Shown here: positions 1 to 10,948 of the stretch, piece after piece
Numbering within the stretch: position 1 is the first letter of the stretch
Layout: every line of letters begins with the position of its first letter
Program-made: the position numbers and the translations under genes
Assembly: GCA_965112735.1 (NCBI GenBank)
Contig: OZ218952.1
Span: forward strand, 62,001-126,000
DNA length: 64,000 nt
Reading direction: 5' to 3'
From: Phaeosaccion multiseriatum
Taxonomy: Eukaryota; Ochrophyta, other classes
The notes under the pieces: model-generated
The model's input: the letters and a program-made list of their open reading frames with translations, nothing else
Database searches by the model: none
Told to the model about the DNA's origin: nothing

Positions 1-3000
1 TTGAGCCCATCCAAGGCCCCACTTGGCGCTGTTGGGGCAATGCAGTATCTCAGTTGGGCCTGTTGTGCTGAGCCAATGCCCGGCGTGAGCATGTTGTGGC
101 CAGCAAACGCGTCGTTCGGGCTGTGTGCGCCCCACAAATGCCGGCTTTAGGCTTTTTTGATCCCAGCACAGAGCCAGATTGGGCCATTTGAGCCCATCCA
201 AGGCCCCACTTGGCGCTGTTGGGGCAATGCAGTATCTCAGTTGGGCCTGTTGTGCTGAGCCAATGCCCGGCGTGAGCATGTTGTGGCCAGCTAACGCGTC
301 GTTCGGGCTGTGTGCGCCCCACAAATGCCGGCTTTAGGCTTTTTTGATCCCAGCACAGAGCCAGATTGGGCCATTTGAGCCCATCCAAGGCCCCACTTGG
401 CGCTGTTGGGGCAATGCAGTATCTCAGTTGGGCCTGTTGTGCTGAGCCAATGCCCGGCGTGAGCATGTTGTGGCCAGCTAACGCGTCGTTCGGGCTGTGT
501 GCGCCCCACAAATGCCGGCTTTAGGCTTTTTTGATCCCAGCACAGAGCCAGATTGGGCCATTTGAGCCCATCCAAGGCCCCACTTGGCGCTGTTGGGGCA
601 ATGCAGTATCTCAGTTGGGCCTGTTGTGCTGAGCCAATGCCCGGCGTGAGCATGTTGTGGCCAGCTAACGCGTCGTTCGGGCTGTGTGCGCCCCACAAAT
701 GCCGGCTTTAGGCTTTTTTTATCCCAGCACAGAGCCAGATTGGGCCATTTGAGCCCATCCAAGGCCCCACTTGGCGCTGTTGGGGCAATGCAGTATCTCA
801 GTTGGGCCTGTTGTGCTGAGCCAATGCCCGGCGTGAGCATGTTGTGGCCAGCAAACGCGTCGTTCGGGCTGTGTGCGCCCCACAAATGCCGGCTTTAGGC
901 TTTTTTGATCCCAGCACAGAGCCAGATTGGGCCATTTGAGCCCATCCAAGGCCCCACTTGGCGCTGTTGGGGCAATGCAGTATCTCAGTTGGGCCTGTTG
1001 TGCTGAGCCAATGCCCGGCGTGAGCATGTTGTGGCCAGCAAACGCGTCGTTCGGGCTGTGTGCGCCCCACAAATGCCGGCTTTAGGCTTTTTTGATCCCA
1101 GCACAGAGCCAGATTGGGCCATTTGAGCCCATCCAAGGCCCCACTTGGCGCTGTTGGGGCAATGCAGTATCTCAGTTGGGCCTGTTGTGCTGAGCCAATG
1201 CCCGGCGTGACCATGTTGTGGCCAGCTAACGCGTCGTTCGGGCTGTGTGCGCCCCACAAATGCCGGCTTTAGGCTTTTTTTATCCCAGCACAGAGCCAGA
1301 TTGGGCCATTTGAGCCCATCCAAGGCCCCACTTGGCGCTGTTGGGGCAATGCAGTATCTCAGTTGGGCCTGTTGTGCTGAGCCAATGCCCGGCGTGAGCA
1401 TGTTGTGGCCAGCTAACGCGTCGTTCGGGCTGTGTGCGCCCCACAAATGCCGGCTTTAGGCTTTTTTGATCCCAGCACAGAGCCAGATTGGGCCATTTGA
1501 GCCCATCCAAGGCCCCACTTGGCGCTGTTGGGGCAATGCAGTATCTCAGTTGGGCCTGTTGTGCTGAGCCAATGCCCGGCGTGAGCATGTTGTGGCCAGC
1601 TAACGCGTCGTTCGGGCTGTGTGCGCCCCACAAATGCCGGCTTTAGGCTTTTTTGATCCCAGCACAGAGCCAGATTGGGCCATTTGAGCCCATCCAAGGC
1701 CCCACTTGGCGCTGTTGGGGCAATGCAGTATCTCAGTTGGGCCTGTTGTGCTGAGCCAATGCCCGGCGTGAGCATGTTGTGGCCAGCTAACGCGTCGTTC
1801 GGGCTGTGTGCGCCCCACAAATGCCGGCTTTAGGCTTTTTTGATCCCAGCACAGAGCCAGATTGGGCCATTTGAGCCCATCCAAGGCCCCACTTGGCGCT
1901 GTTGGGGCAATGCAGTATCTCAGTTGGGCCTGTTGTGCTGAGCCAATGCCCGGCGTGAGCATGTTGTGGCCAGCAAACGCGTCGTTCGGGCTGTGTGCGC
2001 CCCACAAATGCCGGCTTTAGGCTTTTTTGATCCCAGCACAGAGCCAGATTGGGCCATTTGAGCCCATCCAAGGCCCCACTTGGCGCTGTTGGGGCAATGC
2101 AGTATCTCAGTTGGGCCTGTTGTGCTGAGCCAATGCCCGGCGTGAGCATGTTGTGGCCAGCAAACGCGTCGTTCGGGCTGTGTGCGCCCCACAAATGCCG
2201 GCTTTAGGCTTTTTTGATCCCAGCACAGAGCCAGATTGGGCCATTTGAGCCCATCCAAGGCCCCACTTGGCGCTGTTGGGGCAATGCAGTATCTCAGTTG
2301 GGCCTGTTGTGCTGAGCCAATGCCCGGCGTGAGCATGTTGTGGCCAGCAAACGCGTCGTTCGGGCTGTGTGCGCCCCACAAATGCCGGCTTTAGGCTTTT
2401 TTGATCCCAGCACAGAGCCAGATTGGGCCATTTGAGCCCATCCAAGGCCCCACTTGGCGCTGTTGGGGCAATGCAGTATCTCAGTTGGGCCTGTTGTGCT
2501 GAGCCAATGCCCGGCGTGAGCATGTTGTGGCCAGCAAACGCGTCGTTCGGGCTGTGTGCGCCCCACAAATGCCGGCTTTAGGCTTTTTTGATCCCAGCAC
2601 AGAGCCAGATTGGGCCATTTGAGCCCATCCAAGGCCCCACTTGGCGCTGTTGGGGCAATGCAGTATCTCAGTTGGGCCTGTTGTGCTGAGCCAATGCCCG
2701 GCGTGAGCATGTTGTGGCCAGCAAACGCGTCGTTCGGGCTGTGTGCGCCCCACAAATGCCGGCTTTAGGCTTTTTTGATCCCAGCACAGAGCCAGATTGG
2801 GCCATTTGAGCCCATCCAAGGCCCCACTTGGCGCTGTTGGGGCAATGCAGTATCTCAGTTGGGCCTGTTGTGCTGAGCCAATGCCCGGCGTGAGCATGTT
2901 GTGGCCAGCAAACGCGTCGTTCGGGCTGTGTGCGCCCCACAAATGCCGGCTTTAGGCTTTTTTGATCCCAGCACAGAGCCAGATTGGGCCATTTGAGCCC

Positions 3001-6000
3001 ATCCAAGGCCCCACTTGGCGCTGTTGGGGCAATGCAGTATCTCAGTTGGGCCTGTTGTGCTGAGCCAATGCCCGGCGTGAGCATGTTGTGGCCAGCTAAC
3101 GCGTCGTTCGGGCTGTGTGCGCCCCACAAATGCCGGCTTTAGGCTTTTTTGATCCCAGCACAGAGCCAGATTGGGCCATTTGAGCCCATCCAAGGCCCCA
3201 CTTGGCGCTGTTGGGGCAATGCAGTATCTCAGTTGGGCCTGTTGTGCTGAGCCAATGCCCGGCGTGAGCATGTTGTGGCCAGCAAACGCGTCGTTCGGGC
3301 TGTGTGCGCCCCACAAATGCCGGCTTTAGGCTTTTTTGATCCCAGCACAGAGCCAGATTGGGCCATTTGAGCCCATCCAAGGCCCCACTTGGCGCTGTTG
3401 GGGCAATGCAGTATCTCAGTTGGGCCTGTTGTGCTGAGCCAATGCCCGGCGTGAGCATGTTGTGGCCAGCAAACGCGTCGTTCGGGCTGTGTGCGCCCCA
3501 CAAATGCCGGCTTTAGGCTTTTTTGATCCCAGCACAGAGCCAGATTGGGCCATTTGAGCCCATCCAAGGCCCCACTTGGCGCTGTTGGGGCAATGCAGTA
3601 TCTCAGTTGGGCCTGTTGTGCTGAGCCAATGCCCGGCGTGAGCATGTTGTGGCCAGCAAACGCGTCGTTCGGGCTGTGTGCGCCCCACAAATGCCGGCTT
3701 TAGGCTTTTTTGATCCCAGCACAGAGCCAGATTGGGCCATTTGAGCCCATCCAAGGCCCCACTTGGCGCTGTTGGGGCAATGCAGTATCTCAGTTGGGCC
3801 TGTTGTGCTGAGCCAATGCCCGGCGTGAGCATGTTGTGGCCAGCAAACGCGTCGTTCGGGCTGTGTGCGCCCCACAAATGCCGGCTTTAGGCTTTTTGAT
3901 CCCAGCACAGAGCCAGATTGGGCCATTTGAGCCCATCCAAGGCCCCACTTGGCGCTGTTGGGGCAATGCAGTATCTCAGTTGGGCCTGTTGTGCTGAGCC
4001 AATGCCCGGCGTGAGCATGTTGTGGCCAGCTAACGCGTCGTTCGGGCTGTGTGCGCCCCACAAATGCCGGCTTTAGGCTTTTTTTATCCCAGCACAGAGC
4101 CAGATTGGGCCATTTGAGCCCATCCAAGGCCCCACTTGGCGCTGTTGGGGCAATGCAGTATCTCAGTTGGGCCTGTTGTGCTGAGCCAATGCCCGGCGTG
4201 AGCATGTTGTGGCCAGCTAACGCGTCGTTCGGGCTGTGTGCGCCCCACAAATGCCGGCTTTAGGCTTTTTTGATCCCAGCACAGAGCCAGATTGGGCCAT
4301 TTGAGCCCATCCAAGGCCCCACTTGGCGCTGTTGGGGCAATGCAGTATCTCAGTTGGGCCTGTTGTGCTGAGCCAATGCCCGGCGTGAGCATGTTGTGGC
4401 CAGCTAACGCGTCGTTCGGGCTGTGTGCGCCCCACAAATGCCGGCTTTAGGCTTTTTTGATCCCAGCACAGAGCCAGATTGGGCCATTTGAGCCCATCCA
4501 AGGCCCCACTTGGCGCTGTTGGGGCAATGCAGTATCTCAGTTGGGCCTGTTGTGCTGAGCCAATGCCCGGCGTGAGCATGTTGTGGCCAGCTAACGCGTC
4601 GTTCGGGCTGTGTGCGCCCCACAAATGCCGGCTTTAGGCTTTTTTGATCCCAGCACAGAGCCAGATTGGGCCATTTGAGCCCATCCAAGGCCCCACTTGG
4701 CGCTGTTGGGGCAATGCAGTATCTCAGTTGGGCCTGTTGTGCTGAGCCAATGCCCGGCGTGAGCATGTTGTGGCCAGCTAACGCGTCGTTCGGGCTGTGT
4801 GCGCCCCACAAATGCCGGCTTTAGGCTTTTTTGATCCCAGCACAGAGCCAGATTGGGCCATTTGAGCCCATCCAAGGCCCCACTTGGCGCTGTTGGGGCA
4901 ATGCAGTATCTCAGTTGGGCCTGTTGTGCTGAGCCAATGCCCGGCGTGAGCATGTTGTGGCCAGCAAACGCGTCGTTCGGGCTGTGTGCGCCCCACAAAT
5001 GCCGGCTTTAGGCTTTTTTGATCCCAGCACAGAGCCAGATTGGGCCATTTGAGCCCATCCAAGGCCCCACTTGGCGCTGTTGGGGCAATGCAGTATCTCA
5101 GTTGGGCCTGTTGTGCTGAGCCAATGCCCGGCGTGAGCATGTTGTGGCCAGCAAACGCGTCGTTCGGGCTGTGTGCGCCCCACAAATGCCGGCTTTAGGC
5201 TTTTTTGATCCCAGCACAGAGCCAGATTGGGCCATTTGAGCCCATCCAAGGCCCCACTTGGCGCTGTTGGGGCAATGCAGTATCTCAGTTGGGCCTGTTG
5301 TGCTGAGCCAATGCCCGGCGTGACCATGTTGTGGCCAGCTAACGCGTCGTTCGGGCTGTGTGCGCCCCACAAATGCCGGCTTTAGGCTTTTTTGATCCCA
5401 GCACAGAGCCAGATTGGGCCATTTGAGCCCATCCAAGGCCCCACTTGGCGCTGTTGGGGCAATGCAGTATCTCAGTTGGGCCTGTTGTGCTGAGCCAATG
5501 CCCGGCGTGAGCATGTTGTGGCCAGCAAACGCGTCGTTCGGGCTGTGTGCGCCCCACAAATGCCGGCTTTAGGCTTTTTTGATCCCAGCACAGAGCCAGA
5601 TTGGGCCATTTGAGCCCATCCAAGGCCCCACTTGGCGCTGTTGGGGCAATGCAGTATCTCAGTTGGGCCTGTTGTGCTGAGCCAATGCCCGGCGTGAGCA
5701 TGTTGTGGCCAGCAAACGCGTCGTTCGGGCTGTGTGCGCCCCACAAATGCCGGCTTTAGGCTTTTTTGATCCCAGCACAGAGCCAGATTGGGCCATTTGA
5801 GCCCATCCAAGGCCCCACTTGGCGCTGTTGGGGCAATGCAGTATCTCAGTTGGGCCTGTTGTGCTGAGCCAATGCCCGGCGTGACCATGTTGTGGCCAGC
5901 AAACGCGTCGTTCGGGCTGTGTGCGCCCCACAAATGCCGGCTTTAGGCTTTTTTGATCCCAGCACAGAGCCAGATTGGGCCATTTGAGCCCATCCAAGGC

Positions 6001-9000
6001 CCCACTTGGCGCTGTTGGGGCAATGCAGTATCTCAGTTGGGCCTGTTGTGCTGAGCCAATGCCCGGCGTGAGCATGTTGTGGCCAGCTAACGCGTCGTTC
6101 GGGCTGTGTGCGCCCCACAAATGCCGGCTTTAGGCTTTTTTGATCCCAGCACAGAGCCAGATTGGGCCATTTGAGCACATCCAAGGCCCCACTTGGCGCT
6201 GTTGGGGCAATGCAGTATCTCAGTTGGGCCTGTTGTGCTGAGCCAATGCCCGGCGTGAGCATGTTGTGGCCAGCAAACGCGTCGTTCGGGCTGTGTGCGC
6301 CCCACAAATGCCGGCTTTAGGCTTTTTTGATCCCAGCACAGAGCCAGATTGGGCCATTTGAGCCCATCCAAGGCCCCACTTGGCGCTGTTGGGGCAATGC
6401 AGTATCTCAGTTGGGCCTGTTGTGCTGAGCCAATGCCCGGCGTGACCATGTTGTGGCCAGCTAACGCGTCGTTCGGGCTGTGTGCGCCCCACAAATGCCG
6501 GCTTTAGGCTTTTTTGATCCCAGCACAGAGCCAGATTGGGCCATTTGAGCCCATCCAAGGCCCCACTTGGCGCTGTTGGGGCAATGCAGTATCTCAGTTG
6601 GGCCTGTTGTGCTGAGCCAATGCCCGGCGTGAGCATGTTGTGGCCAGCTAACGCGTCGTTCGGGCTGTGTGCGCCCCACAAATGCCGGCTTTAGGCTTTT
6701 TTGATCCCAGCACAGAGCCAGATTGGGCCATTTGAGCCCATCCAAGGCCCCACTTGGCGCTGTTGGGGCAATGCAGTATCTCAGTTGGGCCTGTTGTGCT
6801 GAGCCAATGCCCGGCGTGAGCATGTTGTGGCCAGCTAACGCGTCGTTCGGGCTGTGTGCGCCCCACAAATGCCGGCTTTAGGCTTTTTTGATCCCAGCAC
6901 AGAGCCAGATTGGGCCATTTGAGCCCATCCAAGGCCCCACTTGGCGCTGTTGGGGCAATGCAGTATCTCAGTTGGGCCTGTTGTGCTGAGCCAATGCCCG
7001 GCGTGAGCATGTTGTGGCCAGCTAACGCGTCGTTCGGGCTGTGTGCGCCCCACAAATGCCGGCTTTAGGCTTTTTTGATCCCAGCACAGAGCCAGATTGG
7101 GCCATTTGAGCCCATCCAAGGCCCCACTTGGCGCTGTTGGGGCAATGCAGTATCTCAGTTGGGCCTGTTGTGCTGAGCCAATGCCCGGCGTGAGCATGTT
7201 GTGGCCAGCAAACGCGTCGTTCGGGCTGTGTGCGCCCCACAAATGCCGGCTTTAGGCTTTTTTGATCCCAGCACAGAGCCAGATTGGGCCATTTGAGCCC
7301 ATCCAAGGCCCCACTTGGCGCTGTTGGGGCAATGCAGTATCTCAGTTGGGCCTGTTGTGCTGAGCCAATGCCCGGCGTGAGCATGTTGTGGCCAGCTAAC
7401 GCGTCGTTCGGGCTGTGTGCGCCCCACAAATGCCGGCTTTAGGCTTTTTTGATCCCAGCACAGAGCCAGATTGGGCCATTTGAGCCCATCCAAGGCCCCA
7501 CTTGGCGCTGTTGGGGCAATGCAGTATCTCAGTTGGGCCTGTTGTGCTGAGCCAATGCCCGGCGTGAGCATGTTGTGGCCAGCTAACGCGTCGTTCGGGC
7601 TGTGTGCGCCCCACAAATGCCGGCTTTAGGCTTTTTTGATCCCAGCACAGAGCCAGATTGGGCCATTTGAGCCCATCCAAGGCCCCACTTGGCGCTGTTG
7701 GGGCAATGCAGTATCTCAGTTGGGCCTGTTGTGCTGAGCCAATGCCCGGCGTGAGCATGTTGTGGCCAGCTAACGCGTCGTTCGGGCTGTGTGCGCCCCA
7801 CAAATGCCGGCTTTAGGCTTTTTTGATCCCAGCACAGAGCCAGATTGGGCCATTTGAGCCCATCCAAGGCCCCACTTGGCGCTGTTGGGGCAATGCAGTA
7901 TCTCAGTTGGGCCTGTTGTGCTGAGCCAATGCCCGGCGTGAGCATGTTGTGGCCAGCTAACGCGTCGTTCGGGCTGTGTGCGCCCCACAAATGCCGGCTT
8001 TAGGCTTTTTTGATCCCAGCACAGAGCCAGATTGGGCCATTTGAGCCCATCCAAGGCCCCACTTGGCGCTGTTGGGGCAATGCAGTATCTCAGTTGGGCC
8101 TGTTGTGCTGAGCCAATGCCCGGCGTGAGCATGTTGTGGCCAGCAAACGCGTCGTTCGGGCTGTGTGCGCCCCACAAATGCCGGCTTTAGGCTTTTTTGA
8201 TCCCAGCACAGAGCCAGATTGGGCCATTTGAGCCCATCCAAGGCCCCACTTGGCGCTGTTGGGGCAATGCAGTATCTCAGTTGGGCCTGTTGTGCTGAGC
8301 CAATGCCCGGCGTGAGCATGTTGTGGCCAGCAAACGCGTCGTTCGGGCTGTGTGCGCCCCACAAATGCCGGCTTTAGGCTTTTTTGATCCCAGCACAGAG
8401 CCAGATTGGGCCATTTGAGCCCATCCAAGGCCCCACTTGGCGCTGTTGGGGCAATGCAGTATCTCAGTTGGGCCTGTTGTGCTGAGCCAATGCCCGGCGT
8501 GAGCATGTTGTGGCCAGCAAACGCGTCGTTCGGGCTGTGTGCGCCCCACAAATGCCGGCTTTAGGCTTTTTTGATCCCAGCACAGAGCCAGATTGGGCCA
8601 TTTGAGCCCATCCAAGGCCCCACTTGGCGCTGTTGGGGCAATGCAGTATCTCAGTTGGGCCTGTTGTGCTGAGCCAATGCCCGGCGTGAGCATGTTGTGG
8701 CCAGCTAACGCGTCGTTCGGGCTGTGTGCGCCCCACAAATGCCGGCTTTAGGCTTTTTTGATCCCAGCACAGAGCCAGATTGGGCCATTTGAGCCCATCC
8801 AAGGCCCCACTTGGCGCTGTTGGGGCAATGCAGTATCTCAGTTGGGCCTGTTGTGCTGAGCCAATGCCCGGCGTGAGCATGTTGTGGCCAGCAAACGCGT
8901 CGTTCGGGCTGTGTGCGCCCCACAAATGCCGGCTTTAGGCTTTTTTGATCCCAGCACAGAGCCAGATTGGGCCATTTGAGCCCATCCAAGGCCCCACTTG

Positions 9001-10143
9001 GCGCTGTTGGGGCAATGCAGTATCTCAGTTGGGCCTGTTGTGCTGAGCCAATGCCCGGCGTGAGCATGTTGTGGCCAGCAAACGCGTCGTTCGGGCTGTG
9101 TGCGCCCCACAAATGCCGGCTTTAGGCTTTTTTGATCCCAGCACAGAGCCAGATTGGGCCATTTGAGCCCATCCAAGGCCCCACTTGGCGCTGTTGGGGC
9201 AATGCAGTATCTCAGTTGGGCCTGTTGTGCTGAGCCAATGCCCGGCGTGACCATGTTGTGGCCAGCTAACGCGTCGTTCGGGCTGTGTGCGCCCCACAAA
9301 TGCCGGCTTTAGGCTTTTTTGATCCCAGCACAGAGCCAGATTGGGCCATTTGAGCCCATCCAAGGCCCCACTTGGCGCTGTTGGGGCAATGCAGTATCTC
9401 AGTTGGGCCTGTTGTGCTGAGCCAATGCCCGGCGTGAGCATGTTGTGGCCAGCTAACGCGTCGTTCGGGCTGTGTGCGCCCCACAAATGCCGGCTTTAGG
9501 CTTTTTTGATCCCAGCACAGAGCCAGATTGGGCCATTTGAGCCCATCCAAGGCCCCACTTGGCGCTGTTGGGGCAATGCAGTATCTCAGTTGGGCCTGTT
9601 GTGCTGAGCCAATGCCCGGCGTGAGCATGTTGTGGCCAGCTAACGCGTCGTTCGGGCTGTGTGCGCCCCACAAATGCCGGCTTTAGGCTTTTTTGATCCC
9701 AGCACAGAGCCAGATTGGGCCATTTGAGCCCATCCAAGGCCCCACTTGGCGCTGTTGGGGCAATGCAGTATCTCAGTTGGGCCTGTTGTGCTGAGCCAAT
9801 GCCCGGCGTGAGCATGTTGTGGCCAGCTAACGCGTCGTTCGGGCTGTGTGCGCCCCACAAATGCCGGCTTTAGGCTTTTTTGATCCCAGCACAGAGCCAG
9901 ATTGGGCCATTTGAGCCCATCCAAGGCCCCACTTGGCGCTGTTGGGGCAATGCAGTATCTCAGTTGGGCCTGTTGTGCTGAGCCAATGCCCGGCGTGAGC
10001 ATGTTGTGGCCAGCAAACGCGTCGTTCGGGCTGTGTGCGCCCCACAAATGCCGGCTTTAGGCTTTTTTGATCCCAGCACAGAGCCAGATTGGGCCATTTG
10101 AGCCCATCCAAGGCCCCACTTGGCGCTGTTGGGGCAATGCAGT
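1..10143. repeat. 187-bp satellite array, about 54 monomers
   Basis: Head-to-tail monomers of 187 bp run from the first base to 10143. The same block recurs every 187 bp with very few substitutions. One monomer, ending near 3895, is 186 bp because its T-run is one base shorter. Recurrent variants are A or T in cagc(A/T)aacgcg, G or C in gtga(G/C)catg, and T for G after the T-run near 720, 1281 and 4085; a single A for C is near 6175. Long minus-strand open frames exist only because the monomer lacks stops in some frames. 187 is not a multiple of 3, so no periodic protein is implied. The left edge lies outside the window. Confidence 0.98.
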
Positions 10144-10939
10144 TTCTCGCGGTCGTTGCGCTCAATCAAAACTGGGTACCCATTGAGAGGCCTCGCTCCT
10201 CCTCATCCAGTCGTCGCCAATGTTGGGGGATAAACTTTTCATTAAGAGTGCAGTCCTGAGAAGGACTCACCTCGGGGCACACAGTGTCTCCGGGGTGTCG
10301 CTTCCCTGACGGGGGCGAGCACGGGCCTTTGGGGGCAGCGGTTCCGAGGAGCCGCTCATCCCCCCCTTAACTACTGAGTATCTAACTACTAAGGACTAAA
10401 CTAATCTAGATGGGTGGGTGGGTGGAAAAGAAAAAACCTTTGGCTAGACGAGAGCACCATCTTGCTAGCGGGTCAGGCCAAGGTTCTCAAACTTCTACTA
10501 GATGCGTGTGCGTAGCGCAAGCCCTTGCGACAGTTAGCATTGGGGGCACCTCTTGTGTTTGCAACTGTTAGCATGACACAAGTAAGCACACAGCATCTTC
10601 ACCCTCACAAGAGAAGCAGTCGGGCCCTACTGCGATCCTTGCTTTCCTACACCATCGGTCTCTACTCTCCTCCCTGCTTGTACACGCTCCCGCACCTGCT
10701 CTCTATCTCCTTCAATCACGGTAGGGTGGCGAGTACAGCAGGGCTCCTCCTCTTCTGAGCTCCAGCGGAAAATCCAAATCCGTTGTTTTCCATCTGCTGC
10801 CATAAATATATTCTATCCTACCAGTCGGGGTCCACACACGCGCTCACGCTCCACCTCCCCTCGGCTCTCAATACCCTGTTTCTCCGTCGACTCCACTCCG
10901 CGAGAACGGAACTTCCGTGGCTTCGCTGCTGAAGCAGCG
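10144..10939. repeat. Truncated first unit of the 2.62-kb array
   Basis: Positions 10144-10364 match the start of a full unit. About 60 bp of unrelated sequence follow (10365-10428, ending in a tgggtgggtgggtgg run). The sequence then resumes with the A-rich tract and the last 510 bp of the unit. Roughly 1.85 kb of unit interior is missing. This copy could be a long terminal repeat joined across an old deletion, because the missing part is exactly the interior seen between the shared ends of other units. Confidence 0.75.
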
Positions 10940-10948
10940 TTCTCGCGG
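10898..10948. other. Boundary hairpin of the 2.62-kb units
   Basis: Two nested inverted repeats lie at the unit junction. The outer arms are ccgcgagaacg (10898-10908) and cgttctcgcgg (10938-10948). The inner stem is cgctgc (10924-10929), loop tgaa, gcagcg (10934-10939). The same structure recurs at 13518-13568 and 16139-16189. The insertion ends in the satellite (10144 and 18827) fall exactly in the right arm, after gcagcg, so this site marks the recombination or integration point. Confidence 0.8.

Noticed and set aside
1-10143. A CRISPR-like array
   Set aside because: Monomers are contiguous with no unique spacers, and the DNA is eukaryotic.
50-10169. Many 112-215 aa minus-strand frames and 70-aa plus-strand frames in the satellite
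   Set aside because: They repeat every 187 bp only because the monomer lacks stops in some frames. The period is not divisible by 3, and no start, leader or domain supports a protein.
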